Source of the DNA: Vasconcelosia minhoensis LEGE 07310
GTDB lineage: Bacteria; Cyanobacteriota; Cyanobacteriia; Phormidesmidales; Phormidesmidaceae
Direction of reading: 5' to 3'
DNA length: 64,000 bases
Assembly (NCBI RefSeq): GCF_015207255.1
Contig: NZ_JADEXG010000012.1
Span: 36,316-100,315, forward strand
The position numbers and the translations under genes are program-made. The notes below the pieces were generated by a model, which was not told the DNA's origin, searched no databases, and worked only from the letters and a program-made list of their open reading frames with translations. This document shows positions 43,410 to 53,468 of the stretch, one piece after another (positions within the stretch are counted from its first letter, which is position 1; the number at the start of each line of letters is the position of its first letter).

Positions 43410-44123
43410 ATGTCCCACGACGCTCAACTTTGTCCTGACGTAGCGCATTCAATTCCTATGATGACGCCATCGACACATAATCCAGACTTAGCGCTTCATC
43501 AACCGGGTCGCGTTCCCCATATCTCTACCCGCTCTTTAATTAAGCGGGGAATTGATATTTCGGGGGCTTTAGTGGGTCTAGGGATCTTAGGGCTGCTTCT
43601 GATTCCAGTTGCGATCGCGATTCGCCTGGACAGTGCTGGTCCGATTTTTTACGTCCAAGAACGCTACGGCCTACAGGGTAAGCCTTTTCGGATTCGTAAA
43701 TTTCGCTCGATGGTGACCAACGCCGATGAGCTCAAATCCCAAGTGGCGAACGAGGCCCAGGGGCTGATTTTTAAGAACGAGCGCGACCCGCGGGTCACTC
43801 GGGTGGGTCGCTGGCTCAGAAAAACCAGCATTGATGAGTTTCCCCAGTTCTGGAACGTACTGATGGGGGAGATGAGTCTGGTCGGCACCCGCCCGCCGAC
43901 GGCAGACGAGGTAGCCCACTACAGTGAGCACCACTGGCGGCGGCTAGATGTGAAGCCTGGCATCACGGGACAATGGCAGGCCTGCGGTCGCTCTACGATT
44001 AAGGACTTCGAAGAAATTGTGAAGCTCGATCTGCACTATCAGGACCTGTGGACGCCGCTTCACGATCTGCGTCTGCTGATGCAAACCGTCTTTTCTATTA
44101 CGAAGGGCTCGGGAGCCTGCTAG
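43410..44123 (+). CDS. Undecaprenyl-phosphate sugar transferase (WbaP/ExoY type)
   Basis: 237 residues from ATG 43410; the GTG at 43365 would start only 14 bases after the -10 and is less likely. A single N-terminal membrane segment (GIDISGALVGLGILGLLLIP) precedes the bacterial sugar transferase domain: SAGPIFYVQERYGLQGKPF, KFRSMVTNAD, LRKTSIDEFPQFWNVL, MSLVGTRPP and KPGITGQWQ. Such enzymes load the first sugar phosphate on the lipid carrier for exopolysaccharide. Tail-to-tail overlap of four bases with galE, a sugar-nucleotide enzyme. Confidence 0.9.
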   Translation: MSHDAQLCPDVAHSIPMMTPSTHNPDLALHQPGRVPHISTRSLIKRGIDISGALVGLGILGLLLIPVAIAIRLDSAGPIFYVQERYGLQGKPFRIRKFRSMVTNADELKSQVANEAQGLIFKNERDPRVTRVGRWLRKTSIDEFPQFWNVLMGEMSLVGTRPPTADEVAHYSEHHWRRLDVKPGITGQWQACGRSTIKDFEEIVKLDLHYQDLWTPLHDLRLLMQTVFSITKGSGAC

Positions 44124-45145
44124 GTATCGCTAGGGGACTGTGGCCGATGCCGGAACTGATGCCACTGCCAGGCATGGGCCACAATGTCTTCGAGCTGGGG
44201 ATATTGAGGATCCCAACCCAGGACCTGACGGGCGCGATCGCTGCTGCCAACCAAACTAGGGGGGTCGCCGGGGCGGCGCGCTTGCGGAATGGCGGTAATC
44301 GGCTGCCCGGTGACCTGCCGAGCAGTTTCGATCACCTCTTTGACCGTAAAGCCGCTGCCGTTACCCAGGTTAAAGAAAGTAGTTTCGCCGCCGTTGAGCA
44401 AGTACTCGACTCCCTTGACATGGGCATCTGCTAGGTCGGCGACATGGATGTAGTCGCGGATGCAGGTGCCGTCGCGGGTATCGTAGTCGGTGCCAAAGAT
44501 AGAGACTGATTCGCGTCGGCCCAGTGCGGCGAACAAAACCAATGGGATCAGGTGGGTTTCGGGACTGTGGTCTTCTCCTAGCCGACCCTGGGGATCGGCT
44601 CCAGCGGCGTTGAAGTAGCGGAAGCAGACCGACTGGAGCCCGTAGGCCGACTGAAAATCAATCAGCATTTTTTCAACCATTAGCTTGCTGGTAGCGTAGG
44701 GGCTGATCGGATTTTGCGGATGGTCTTCGGGGATAGGGACGGTCTTGGGCGGGCCATAGATGGCGCAGGTGGAGGAAAAGACCAGCCGTTTGACCCCGGC
44801 GGCCAGCATGGCTTCGAGCAGGTTTAGCGTGCCGTAGACATTGTTGCGATAGTACTTAGCCGGTTCGCTGACTGACTCACCTACGGCGATATAGGCGGCA
44901 AAGTGCATGACGGCGGCGACATTGTGGGTCTGAAAAAGCTGGTCAAGCAGTGCCCAGTCGGTGGTATCTCCGACAATCAGCCTGGCCTGAAGCACCTGTT
45001 CAACCAGGTCGCGATGGCCGTATTCTAAATTGTCTAAAATCACCACCTGATAGCCGGCGGCTTCTAGCGCCAGCACCGCATGGGAGCCGATATAGCCAGC
45101 GCCGCCGGTGACGAGAATAGTCGGTTGAGATGATGCTTCAGCCAT
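44120..45145 (-). CDS. galE: UDP-glucose 4-epimerase
   Basis: 341 residues. Rossmann motif VTGGAGYIGSHAVLAL, the catalytic YATSK (Tyr and Lys), SSTCAIYG, FRYFNAAGADPQG and LGNGSGFTVKEVIE mark GalE. It interconverts UDP-glucose and UDP-galactose, supplying galactose for glycolipids and exopolysaccharide. Convergent with the sugar transferase. Confidence 0.95.
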   Translation of the reverse strand: MAEASSQPTILVTGGAGYIGSHAVLALEAAGYQVVILDNLEYGHRDLVEQVLQARLIVGDTTDWALLDQLFQTHNVAAVMHFAAYIAVGESVSEPAKYYRNNVYGTLNLLEAMLAAGVKRLVFSSTCAIYGPPKTVPIPEDHPQNPISPYATSKLMVEKMLIDFQSAYGLQSVCFRYFNAAGADPQGRLGEDHSPETHLIPLVLFAALGRRESVSIFGTDYDTRDGTCIRDYIHVADLADAHVKGVEYLLNGGETTFFNLGNGSGFTVKEVIETARQVTGQPITAIPQARRPGDPPSLVGSSDRARQVLGWDPQYPQLEDIVAHAWQWHQFRHRPQSPSDT

Positions 45146-45290
45146 GATTCAGTTTGGGTTTTGATTGAACTGGGTTAGGCGGGCTGCCCACCTTTTAGAG
45201 CGTAATCTCGATTCCCAACTTTTGATTGTACCGAAGCTGACTCGCTAGAAAAAAAGTCAGAATCTTGATAGAAGTCTCAATCGCTTGTTG

Positions 45291-46421
45291 CTAACTGAGT
45301 TGAGCATTGGGGTTAAGGACGAGGTTATCCCGATGGACCACGGTTTCAGGGCCTTCGTATCCCAACAGTTTAGGAATATCAGCAGAGCGGTGGCCCTGGA
45401 TCTTTTGCAATTCACTATGGCTGTAGTTCACCAGCCCGCGAGCAATTTCCTGTCCGGTTGAGTCGCAGAGCAATACCGCGTCCTGCCGCTGAAATTCGCC
45501 TTCTACTTCTGTGATTCCCGCCGGTAAGAGTGACTTTCCGGCCTGGCAAATGGCCGCGATCGCGCCCCCATCCAGATAGAGCCACCCGGCGGGGATCAGG
45601 CTGTGGGCAATCCAGCGTTTGCGGGCGTTGGAGGGACTGGACTGGGGCGCAAACTGGGTACCCACCGGCTCGCCCTGGAGAATTTTCAAAATATTGCCGG
45701 GCTCTCTGCCTTCGGTAATCGCCATCCGCACCCCTGCCGTTGTCGCAATTCGGGCGGCCTCAATTTTGGTCATCATACCGCCGGTGCCCCACATGGAACC
45801 GCGATCGCCCAGCGAAATCTGATCCTGGAGCTGCTCTAGCTGCTGCACTAGCTGAATCGGCTGGGCCTCCGGATCCTGTCGGGGATCGGCGGAGTAGAGC
45901 CGGTCTACATCGGTCAGTAAAAACAGCCAGTCGGCCCCGACTAGGCTGGCGACCAGGGCCGAGAGGGTGTCATTGTCGCCAAACTTGAGCTCATCGACGG
46001 CGACCGTATCGTTCTCATTCACAATTGGAACCACGCCGAGCTGGAGCAGCTGGCGAAAGGTGCGATAGCTGTTGACGTAGCGCGATCGCTGTACCAGATC
46101 GCTACGGGTGAGCAGCACCTGGGCAATGGGCTGATCGAGGGAGGTAAACAGGTCGTCATAGACCCGCATCAGGCGGCCCTGACCGATGGCCGCGACCGCC
46201 TGCTTCATCGCCATGGTGCGGGGCCGCTCGGTCAGACCCAGCCGGGCGCAGCCGACCCCCACCGCTCCCGAAGATACCAGGATCACCCGATGCTGCTGAC
46301 GCTGGAGCTGGCTCAGGGTTTCAACCAGCTGGGCCAGGGTCGAGAGGGCTAGATGGCCGGTATCAGATCGGGTCAGGCTAGAGGTGCCAATTTTAACGAC
46401 GAGGGTGAGCGGCTTAGCCAT
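45291..46421 (-). CDS. proB: Glutamate 5-kinase
   Basis: 376 residues. [47 protein letters not shown] and [15 protein letters not shown] form the kinase; the last 100 residues are the PUA domain. First step of proline synthesis. Its ATG overlaps the stop of the upstream gene by one base (TGATG), a sign of translational coupling in the ruvX-to-proB run. Confidence 0.95.
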   Translation of the reverse strand: MAKPLTLVVKIGTSSLTRSDTGHLALSTLAQLVETLSQLQRQQHRVILVSSGAVGVGCARLGLTERPRTMAMKQAVAAIGQGRLMRVYDDLFTSLDQPIAQVLLTRSDLVQRSRYVNSYRTFRQLLQLGVVPIVNENDTVAVDELKFGDNDTLSALVASLVGADWLFLLTDVDRLYSADPRQDPEAQPIQLVQQLEQLQDQISLGDRGSMWGTGGMMTKIEAARIATTAGVRMAITEGREPGNILKILQGEPVGTQFAPQSSPSNARKRWIAHSLIPAGWLYLDGGAIAAICQAGKSLLPAGITEVEGEFQRQDAVLLCDSTGQEIARGLVNYSHSELQKIQGHRSADIPKLLGYEGPETVVHRDNLVLNPNAQLS

Positions 46422-46951
46422 CAGTCAGGGCGGTCGAGTTTGGGACTGGCACCGCCGAGCAGGCCGGAGAGCCAGGCCTCAGCATTGCGAATCAGCTGCT
46501 TGGGGTCGCCCTTGAGCGGATCGACCATAGGCTCTACCAAAATGGTGAATAGACCTACCCGATTTCCGGCCAGCACATCGGTAAACAGCCGGTCTCCCAC
46601 CATCGCAATCCGCTCAAAGGGTAAGTCCATCGCCGTCGCTACCCGGTGCAGCTTGCGGCGAGAAGGCTTTCTGGCCTGAGACACGAAGGGCAGGTCGAGA
46701 ATTTCTGCAATCCGCCGGATGCGCTCGTGGCTAATATTGTTGCTGACCAGAGAGATCGGTACCGTGGCCTTAGTGGCTTCGACCCACCGCTTGACCTCAT
46801 CGGTCAGCTGGCGCTGATTAATTGCGATTAGGGTTTCATCGACATCCAGCACCAGCCCCTGAAGCTGATGGCGCTCAATAATATCCGGCGTCAGGCCAAG
46901 AATCGAGTCGGCCAAAATCAGATTGGGGGTTAGCAGTTTCTCCCAGCTCAT
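46421..46951 (-). CDS. YqeG-family HAD IIIA phosphatase
   Basis: 176 residues from ATG 46951, which has GAAGGA at good distance; ATG 46960 is too close to it. [14 protein letters not shown] (DxDxT), [22 protein letters not shown] and [17 protein letters not shown] carry the HAD catalytic motifs. Plant and cyanobacterial relatives include phosphatidylglycerophosphate phosphatases; that assignment is possible but not certain. Confidence 0.85.
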   Translation of the reverse strand: MSWEKLLTPNLILADSILGLTPDIIERHQLQGLVLDVDETLIAINQRQLTDEVKRWVEATKATVPISLVSNNISHERIRRIAEILDLPFVSQARKPSRRKLHRVATAMDLPFERIAMVGDRLFTDVLAGNRVGLFTILVEPMVDPLKGDPKQLIRNAEAWLSGLLGGASPKLDRPD

Positions 46952-46969
46952 ACCAGTCATCCTTCAGGG

Positions 46970-48049
46970 TTATTCGACCGGCTGTAGCTCAACCTGATCG
47001 CGAATGGTCGCCTGAGCCAGCTCATGTTCGGTTAATGTGCGGCTGAACACGTGGGTTCCATCATAGCGAGCAACGAAATATAGAAATTCGGTCGGGGCGG
47101 GGTTAAGCGACGCCTCAAGGCTGGCCAGCCCAGCGTTGGCAATCGGCGTTGGCGGCAGGCCAGCGTTGATGTAAGTATTGTAGGGGTTGGGGGTGCGGAC
47201 CTGGTCAAGCGTCAGCGGCTGGTCAGGGGTTTGCTCAATTCCCAGCCCATATTCTACTGTTGGGTCGGCCCCTAGCGGGATGCCCTCCTGTAGCCGCCGG
47301 GCAAAAACGCTGGCAATTTCGTCTCGCTCCTCGGCGACGACCGCTTCTCGTTCCACAATGCTGGCCAGCGTCACCCACTGCAGCAGGCTGTAGCGATTTT
47401 GAGCCTGATTTGAGGCCTGATAGAGCGGCAGGGCGATCTGCTCAAACCGGTCGAGCATAAGCCTGATCACCGTCTCAGTATCAATTTCTCCCTCGGGAAC
47501 CTGGTACGTGTCCGGGTAGAGAAACCCTTCCAGGTGGGGGAGTCCCGATGGCAGCCAGGGATAGTTGGCCGTTGGAATTTGCTCGGTCGCCGCCAAGAAG
47601 GCCAAGCTTGAAACGAGTCCCTGCCGCTCTAACAGCGCCGCAATCTGCTCCCGGTTCCAGCCTTCAGGAATCGTAAAGCTGAGCTCAACCACGTCGCCCG
47701 TCCAGATTTTGGCCGCGATCGCGGTTAAAGGCTGTTCCGGCGAAAGTGCGTAGGTTCCCGCCTGATAGCCGCCGCTGTCGTCCTGGAACGTTTGCCAGCG
47801 AGTCCAGAGCTTCCAGGCCGTTGTCGAGCGGATCAGACCGGCGTCAGCGAGTTCCTGACCAATCTGCTGAGAAGGCGTGCCTTGCGGAATTTCAACCTGT
47901 ACCCTGTCGGTTTCAGCGGCATTGGCCCAGCTGTCCGTGGGATCCACCGGGGCACTGGCCCAGCTCCACCAGGCCCAGCTGCGCCAGGCCGTCAGCCCCA
48001 ATGCCGTCAGCACCATTAGCAGAACAATGGCAAAAAATCGTTTCATCAC
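46970..48049 (-). CDS. mltG: Endolytic murein transglycosylase MltG
   Basis: 359 residues with one N-terminal anchor (AIVLLMVLTALGLTAW). The YceG/MltG domain is complete: IPEGWNREQIAALLE, LPHLEGFLYPDTYQVP, catalytic Glu in LASIVEREAVV, GADPTVEYGLG and NPYNTYINAGLPPTPI. It cuts nascent glycan strands at the outer face of the membrane, setting their length. Confidence 0.94.
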   Translation of the reverse strand: MMKRFFAIVLLMVLTALGLTAWRSWAWWSWASAPVDPTDSWANAAETDRVQVEIPQGTPSQQIGQELADAGLIRSTTAWKLWTRWQTFQDDSGGYQAGTYALSPEQPLTAIAAKIWTGDVVELSFTIPEGWNREQIAALLERQGLVSSLAFLAATEQIPTANYPWLPSGLPHLEGFLYPDTYQVPEGEIDTETVIRLMLDRFEQIALPLYQASNQAQNRYSLLQWVTLASIVEREAVVAEERDEIASVFARRLQEGIPLGADPTVEYGLGIEQTPDQPLTLDQVRTPNPYNTYINAGLPPTPIANAGLASLEASLNPAPTEFLYFVARYDGTHVFSRTLTEHELAQATIRDQVELQPVE

Positions 48050-48079
48050 CTGATTTGGGACAGCGACCCAGAGCGTCGC

Positions 48080-48652
48080 CTATTCTAAGACATCAAACAG
48101 CTGATCTTCGAGCTGCGATCGCACCGACTGAAACGCCTCTGGCGAGACCAGCGTCACCTCGCCATCGGGCTGCTGCTGGGCAAAAAATAGCAGGGGTTCC
48201 AATGGGGTGCAGAGCGTATACTGCTGATCCTCGTGGAAGAAAGTCGCCAGCATCTGAAATTCTTCCGTTGTGGCCTCGCCATCCTGATCCGAATCGTCTG
48301 ACAGCTCCAGGGTAAAGCAGTCGTCTTCCTCAGCTTCAGGCGGTTCTCCCGCCGCCGTTAACGTGTAGGCGCTACGCTGTAGCAGCAGATCAAGCTCGGC
48401 CAGGACCGCCCGGGCTGTAGGGAAGAGGGGGTCAATGTCCTCTTCCTCTACATCGATTAGCACCTCATCCTCGTCCTCATCGTCCTCCGACTGCCAGACA
48501 AACAGCTCGATCGGGGCGTCTACGGGCATAATTAGCAGGAAAATCTGACCCTCTACCTCCAGCGTCTGCTCGACGAAGCAGGGCAGCTGACGTCCCGTTT
48601 CGTCAGTTAAAACAACAGTAGAGCCTTCTAATTCGGGCATGTCATCCTCCAT
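48080..48652 (-). CDS. DUF3727 family protein
   Basis: 190 residues from ATG 48652 with AGGAG upstream. N-terminal half: ELEGSTVVLTDETGRQLPCF and IFLLIMPVDAPIELFVW, like the short DUF1292 fold; then a very acidic middle and a C-terminal half with EFQMLATFFHEDQQYTLCTP. The family is found in cyanobacteria and plastids and has no established role. Its constant place between ruvX and mltG suggests a shared operon. Confidence 0.85.
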   Translation of the reverse strand: MEDDMPELEGSTVVLTDETGRQLPCFVEQTLEVEGQIFLLIMPVDAPIELFVWQSEDDEDEDEVLIDVEEEDIDPLFPTARAVLAELDLLLQRSAYTLTAAGEPPEAEEDDCFTLELSDDSDQDGEATTEEFQMLATFFHEDQQYTLCTPLEPLLFFAQQQPDGEVTLVSPEAFQSVRSQLEDQLFDVLE

Positions 48653-48702
48653 AGGGAGTCTCCTTTGGCAATCGAGTGGGGTCAACGAGCGGGGACTTAA
48701 GC

Positions 48703-49113
48703 TCAGTGACCATCTAGCCACTGCTGCAAAATGATTGCTGCCGCCTTGCGATCGATCAGCCCGCGATGGCGAGAGGGAGACAGGTTCTCGGCCAGCATCA
48801 GCTGCTCAGCCTGAAAAGAGGTCAGCCGCTCATCGATATAGGCTAGCGGTAGCCCCAGCGCCTCGGCCAAGCGATCGGCCAGCTTCTGCACCTGTTTGGC
48901 CTGATGTCCCAAACTACCGTCCATGGAGTAGGGTAGCCCCACGACGAGAATTTGTACAGAACGTTCTTCGATCAGCTGCCGCAGCTGCTGGGTCAGCTGC
49001 TTGAAAGAGCGATACTTTAGCGTGGTGATGCCTGAGGCAATCAGCCCCAGTTGGTCACAGCCCGCAACGCCAATCCGCTTTGAGCCAATATCTAGCCCCA
49101 ATGCCGAAACCAT
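48703..49113 (-). CDS. ruvX: RuvX/YqgF nuclease
   Basis: 136 residues. LGLDIGSKRIGVAGCD, VVGLPYSMDGSLGHQAKQVQ and YIDERLTSFQAEQ with HRGLIDRKAAAIILQQWL are the YqgF signature. Relatives act in pre-16S rRNA 5' end maturation and were proposed as Holliday junction resolvases. It starts three bases after the GNAT gene stop. Confidence 0.93.
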   Translation of the reverse strand: MVSALGLDIGSKRIGVAGCDQLGLIASGITTLKYRSFKQLTQQLRQLIEERSVQILVVGLPYSMDGSLGHQAKQVQKLADRLAEALGLPLAYIDERLTSFQAEQLMLAENLSPSRHRGLIDRKAAAIILQQWLDGH

Positions 49114-49116
49114 AGC

Positions 49117-50343
49117 CTACCGCTGGGATGCTCCCGTCGCCTCGCGGCTGGACTCGGCTGGGGGCTGCTGGCGCGATCGCGAAAAATGACTCGGCGTCGG
49201 TTTGCCAGCGGGCTGGAGCCCTGGTAGGACGTCGGGCAGCGCCAGCCCTTCCAGAGAAACCGACTTGGATTCGCGCACCTTGTGCCAGACGGAGCGCGAC
49301 ATCATCAGGGTGTGCTCGACCTCGACGCCGCCAATCTGCTTGAGGTACTCTTCGCGTTCGGGCTGATAGTCAGCCGAGGCCAGCCGCAGCGCCTGCGCCG
49401 GGAACCCCTGCACCGCTCGGGCCATCTGCGCCATCAGCTCAGGGTAGAGCCAGGTATAGGCCGGGTGAACCGTCAGCTTAGCGACGTGGGGGGCGCTGCC
49501 ATCGCGACAAACCCGCAGCTGAAAGTAGCCAATCGCCGCCTTCCGCTGGGGTTCAAACACGTAGTTAGAGAGCACCTCAGTGCGCTGGAGCCAGTGGCTC
49601 AGACGCTGTCCTAGCCCGCTCACAGGATTGCTCCTGAAGTCTTGAATCTGATGGTCAAAGACCTGCCGTACCAGCGGCGGCATCGAGACTGTCTCTAGCT
49701 GGTAGAGCAGCTGGGCATCGGCGCTGCTGACCGGCAGCAGGTTGGGCAGGGCCGGTTCGGGCTCAGCCAGCGGCAGCAGCTGCTCGGGTTTAATTGACCA
49801 ATAGGTAATCTGGGCCAGCGGCTGAAACCCATTGTGGCGGTAGAGAGCCAGCCCAAACTTATCGCCGATGTTGGTTTCGGTAATCCAGGTATGGGCTTCG
49901 ACGATTTTCTCAAAGCAGTGGCGCAGCAGCTGCGAACTGACGTCGAGGCTGAGCTGTAGCTCAGCGGGCTGTGCCTGGCTGGCGCTGGGATTGACTAAGA
50001 CGCGATCGACCTGCCAGGTGCTGCGATTGCGATTGAAGGGGGAGACCTGAATCATCCCCTGGGGCTGCCCCTGCCGCTCGGCCACAAAAACTGAAAACAG
50101 GTGCTGCAGGGGAGGAAAAAGGTTCAGGGCTTTAAGCGGCCCGTACCAGCGACGCACCTGTTGCAGATACTCAGCTAGCCCTAGAGACCGGGCTGCGTGC
50201 TCAGAAAACAGCATCTCTGGCGCTGCTGAGGGGTCAGAGGCTGCCGACGCTTTAGGCGCTTCGGTAGGAACAAGCCGATCCAGATCCCGATAGTGAATTG
50301 GGCGGATCGTCAAGGGCTCGTTGGGAGACACGCTTTCAGACAT
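49117..50343 (-). CDS. GNAT-like acetyltransferase, long cyanobacterial type
   Basis: 408 residues from ATG 50343, with GGAG six bases upstream; the longer frame to 50370 is not supported. An N-terminal acetyltransferase-like part (RPIHYRDLDRLVP, VFVAERQGQPQGMIQVS, WITETNIGDKFGLALYRHNG) and a second half with VAKLTVHPAYTWLYPELM suggest two tandem GNAT folds. Substrate unknown. Upstream of ruvX in the same run. Confidence 0.7.
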   Translation of the reverse strand: MSESVSPNEPLTIRPIHYRDLDRLVPTEAPKASAASDPSAAPEMLFSEHAARSLGLAEYLQQVRRWYGPLKALNLFPPLQHLFSVFVAERQGQPQGMIQVSPFNRNRSTWQVDRVLVNPSASQAQPAELQLSLDVSSQLLRHCFEKIVEAHTWITETNIGDKFGLALYRHNGFQPLAQITYWSIKPEQLLPLAEPEPALPNLLPVSSADAQLLYQLETVSMPPLVRQVFDHQIQDFRSNPVSGLGQRLSHWLQRTEVLSNYVFEPQRKAAIGYFQLRVCRDGSAPHVAKLTVHPAYTWLYPELMAQMARAVQGFPAQALRLASADYQPEREEYLKQIGGVEVEHTLMMSRSVWHKVRESKSVSLEGLALPDVLPGLQPAGKPTPSHFSRSRQQPPAESSREATGASQR

Positions 50344-50398
50344 AGAGACTCCATACTGCCAACGCCGCACCGGCAGGCACAGCTGCTCTCACTGTAGC

Positions 50399-51565
50399 CT
50401 ATTCGGCTTTAGGCCGGATCAGCACTACTGGCGTCTGCTCATCGGCGTTGCCAGCGGGATTATCGAGCAGAGCCTGGGTGATCAGGTCCGGGTCGGTGTT
50501 GGATGTAGCTGCCAATATCTTAACGGCTTTCAGGTCGTTGACGTCTACAATCGCTGCCTTCAGGCCGGTTTCCTGATAGATCTGCTCGACTAGCTGCTGT
50601 GGCTGATCGGGGCCCAGGACAATGAACTGGTCGTAGGGCGGTAGGGTGCCGGTGACGTCGTCAATCAGGCGGGCCTGCTCCCCCGCCAGTTGATAAAACA
50701 TGCCGGGTCGGCCAAAGACTTTCGCGATCGCGCCTCCTAAAAATGCCATCAGCACCCGCCAAGGGCCGACAATATCGACCAGCGTCTGCATCCCACAGGC
50801 GGTCGCCAGGCTAGACGTCGGCATGAAGTAATAGCACAGCCGTCGGGCCAGCCAGCCCGGCCTGACCTCGCTGGGATGACGCCAGCGACCTTGCATAATC
50901 GCAATCGGCGTTTCGCCAATGGTGACAATGTCGCCAGGTTTGGCGTGGGGTGAGACATAGCGCTGGATCACCTCGACCGGATTATCTAAGTGGGTGAGCA
51001 GATGGGTCGGTACCGGCAATACTTCGGCAACCCGATTCTGCCGCCAGCGGGGGGCTTCATCCGGCTGAGGAAACTGGAGCGGCACAACCACGTGGGCCAT
51101 TTTGGGAATCCTGCCCTGGGGACCATAGGTGAGGTAGCGGATACGCAGCCAGAGGGCCTTGAGCAGGGTGAGGTCGGGGCCTTCTAGCTCGATGGTAATC
51201 TTCATCTGAGTCGTCTTACCGACCTTGACGATGTAGGCAAACCAGTAGTCGTCGAGGCGAGCGCTGGCGTCGGCGTGGTGAGGCAGCAGATGCGTCTTGA
51301 CCGTAATTCCATCCAGGCTGCCCTTAGAGAGCAGGGTGGTCTCAAGATCGACCTCCGTCACCATGATCTCTAAACTGCGAGTGCGGTTAATTAGCAGCGG
51401 CTCCCCAGAGATCACATACTGCTGGGGCTCATAGGTTTCGATCCGCCAGTCTCCTGCGGCTAGATCTAGGGCATTGCCTGGGCGGCGGCGGTACTGCCGC
51501 TCCAGAAAAAGCGCGACCAGTCCCAGCAGTAACAGTAGCCCGACCAGCGTCGCTAAAATTTCCAT
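50399..51565 (-). CDS. CofE-like (F420-0 gamma-glutamyl ligase fold) membrane protein
   Basis: 388 residues. An N-terminal membrane helix (ILATLVGLLLLLGLVALFL), about 130 residues with beta-rich sequence (LINRTRSLEIMVTEVDLET), then the ligase-like domain from about 200 (YVSPHAKPGDIVTIGETPIA, SSLATACGMQTLVDIVGPW, VTGTLPPYDQFIVLGP). Cyanobacteria of this kind are not known to use full-length F420 polyglutamylation by this protein, so the biochemical role is open. No other F420 gene is in the window. Confidence 0.7.
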   Translation of the reverse strand: MEILATLVGLLLLLGLVALFLERQYRRRPGNALDLAAGDWRIETYEPQQYVISGEPLLINRTRSLEIMVTEVDLETTLLSKGSLDGITVKTHLLPHHADASARLDDYWFAYIVKVGKTTQMKITIELEGPDLTLLKALWLRIRYLTYGPQGRIPKMAHVVVPLQFPQPDEAPRWRQNRVAEVLPVPTHLLTHLDNPVEVIQRYVSPHAKPGDIVTIGETPIAIMQGRWRHPSEVRPGWLARRLCYYFMPTSSLATACGMQTLVDIVGPWRVLMAFLGGAIAKVFGRPGMFYQLAGEQARLIDDVTGTLPPYDQFIVLGPDQPQQLVEQIYQETGLKAAIVDVNDLKAVKILAATSNTDPDLITQALLDNPAGNADEQTPVVLIRPKAE

Positions 51566-51686
51566 GACTCACTCTCTCCTCTGCTATAACGCTCGGCTCG
51601 CTCCTGGCACCGGCACCGCTCACCCCAAAGATTGTAGGGCACAACGGCAGCCCGATTATCGGCTCGGGCGGCTCAGTCCGCTCGAG

Positions 51687-52157
51687 CTATAGCAGCTGAA
51701 ACAGGCCATCGTTGAGCTCATAGCCCAGGATCTGAGTCATTAGCTTAAGTCGGCTGCGGCCCTCAATCTGACGGTTGCGCAGCCACTGGTCGATCTCAAA
51801 CACCTTGCGCATGACAAACAGCTCCAGGGCTTCGGGATTGTAGCGGATGCCGTCCAGCGGGCTGAACTGATGGGGCACCAGCATTGCTGCATAGCGCCCC
51901 AGCTCACCCGACTCCCAGTCGAGATAGAGTGGCAGCCAGGGGTAGCGGCTGTCGGCCCGGACAAACCACAGCCGCACTTCAGGCAGCTCAGACAGCTCGC
52001 GCGGGTCGGTGGGCTCGCGCGGATAGTCGATGTCAAATTTTAGGGTCAGGGTCGAGTCGAACGCCTGCTGGCTGAGCAGCGGCTCGATCACCTGCTGGGC
52101 CGGAGTCAGATCAAGGCTATGGCAATGCTGGTCCGTAAGCGCGATCGCGTAGGTCAT
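51687..52157 (-). CDS. crr6: Crr6-family NDH-1 assembly factor
   Basis: 156 residues. LRLKFDIDYPREPTDPRELS-like opening (FDIDYPREPTDPRELSELPE), VRADSRYPWLPLYLDW, HQFSPLDGIRYNPEALELFV and QIEGRSRLKLMTQILGYEL match CRR6/DUF1817. In plants and Synechocystis it is needed for maturation of the NdhI subunit of the photosynthetic NDH-1 complex. The gene is isolated here. Confidence 0.85.
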   Translation of the reverse strand: MTYAIALTDQHCHSLDLTPAQQVIEPLLSQQAFDSTLTLKFDIDYPREPTDPRELSELPEVRLWFVRADSRYPWLPLYLDWESGELGRYAAMLVPHQFSPLDGIRYNPEALELFVMRKVFEIDQWLRNRQIEGRSRLKLMTQILGYELNDGLFQLL

Positions 52158-52285
52158 GGAGAAACTTTAGGGTAGGGTTGATCAGGCTGCCCTGGCGGTA
52201 GGCCAGATCGTTTTTTCAGATTTTCAGATCATTTTCAACGTATCTTCGACATATCTCTATCTAACCGCAACGCTTGGCCGCAAAG

Positions 52286-53440
52286 ATGACCGATTCCCCC
52301 ATCCGTCCGTCCTCTGACGCCCCGATTCGCGCCCCGATTCGGATCTGTATTACCCTTGGCACCCGCCCAGAAGCGGTGAAGCTCGCTCCTGTGATTCGCC
52401 AGTTTCGGCAGTCCTCTCAGTTTGAGGCCCAGGTGGTGCTGACCGGCCAGCATCGCGAGATGGTTGCACAGGTGATGCAGCTGTTTGACCTGCAGGCCGA
52501 TCGCGATCTGGAGATTATGCAGCCCCAGCAGTCGCTGACGGATATTACCTGTCGCAGTTTGCAGGGGCTAGAGTCGCTATTTCAGCAGCTGCGCCCACAG
52601 CTAGTGCTGGTGCAGGGCGATACGACGACGGCCTTTGCGGCAGCGCTGGCGGCATTTTATCAGAAAATTCCGGTGGGGCATGTCGAAGCCGGGCTGCGGA
52701 CGGACAATATTTTAAATCCCTATCCAGAGGAAGCCAATCGACGGCTGATCTCGCAGATTGCAACGCTGCATTTCGCGCCGACGGCCACGTCTGTGCAAAA
52801 CCTGAAAGCCTCAGGCGTGACGACCCAGATTCATCAGACCGGTAATACGGTGATCGATGCCCTGCTGACTGTGGCCGACCACAGCCCCGACTGCTCCATT
52901 CCGGGTTTGGACTGGAGCCAGCACCGGGTCATTCTCTCGACGGTGCATCGCCGGGAGAACTGGGGCGCGCCGCTGGATCAGATCATCCAGAGCTTTCTCG
53001 GCATTTTAGAACAGTTTCCCGATACGGCGCTGCTGCTGCCGCTACATCGTAATCCTACCGTTCGTGAGCCGCTGACGGCAGCGCTAGGCAACTATCCCCG
53101 AGCCTTTCTTACAGAGCCCTTAGACTACGCCCAGCTGGTCGGAGCGATCCAGCGCTGCTATATGCTGCTGACTGACTCTGGCGGCCTGCAGGAAGAAGCG
53201 CCGGGGCTGGGGAAGCCGGTGCTGGTGCTGCGAGAGACCACCGAGCGCCCCGAGGCGGTAGCGGCGGGCACGGCGAAGCTGGTGGGGACATCGCCAGCTC
53301 AGGTGATCGCGGCAGCGGCTGAGCTGCTGGAGGATGAGGCCGCTTATAAAGCGATGGCTAAAGCGATTAACCCCTTCGGCGATGGCCATGCCGCCGAGCG
53401 GATTCGGCAAGTCGTCGCGGCCCATTTTGGTTTGATCTAA
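52286..53440 (+). CDS. wecB: Non-hydrolysing UDP-GlcNAc 2-epimerase
   Basis: 384 residues from ATG 52286. ITLGTRPEAVKLAPVIRQF, VLTGQHREMV, VQGDTTTAFAAALAAFY, VGHVEAGLRTDN, PYPEEANRRLISQIA, and DSGGLQEEAPGLGKPVLVLR with RETTERPEA are conserved. It makes UDP-ManNAc from UDP-GlcNAc for surface polysaccharide. Confidence 0.95.
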   Translation: MTDSPIRPSSDAPIRAPIRICITLGTRPEAVKLAPVIRQFRQSSQFEAQVVLTGQHREMVAQVMQLFDLQADRDLEIMQPQQSLTDITCRSLQGLESLFQQLRPQLVLVQGDTTTAFAAALAAFYQKIPVGHVEAGLRTDNILNPYPEEANRRLISQIATLHFAPTATSVQNLKASGVTTQIHQTGNTVIDALLTVADHSPDCSIPGLDWSQHRVILSTVHRRENWGAPLDQIIQSFLGILEQFPDTALLLPLHRNPTVREPLTAALGNYPRAFLTEPLDYAQLVGAIQRCYMLLTDSGGLQEEAPGLGKPVLVLRETTERPEAVAAGTAKLVGTSPAQVIAAAAELLEDEAAYKAMAKAINPFGDGHAAERIRQVVAAHFGLI

Positions 53441-53468
53441 GACGGGTCTAACCTGCAAACGTCCCTAG

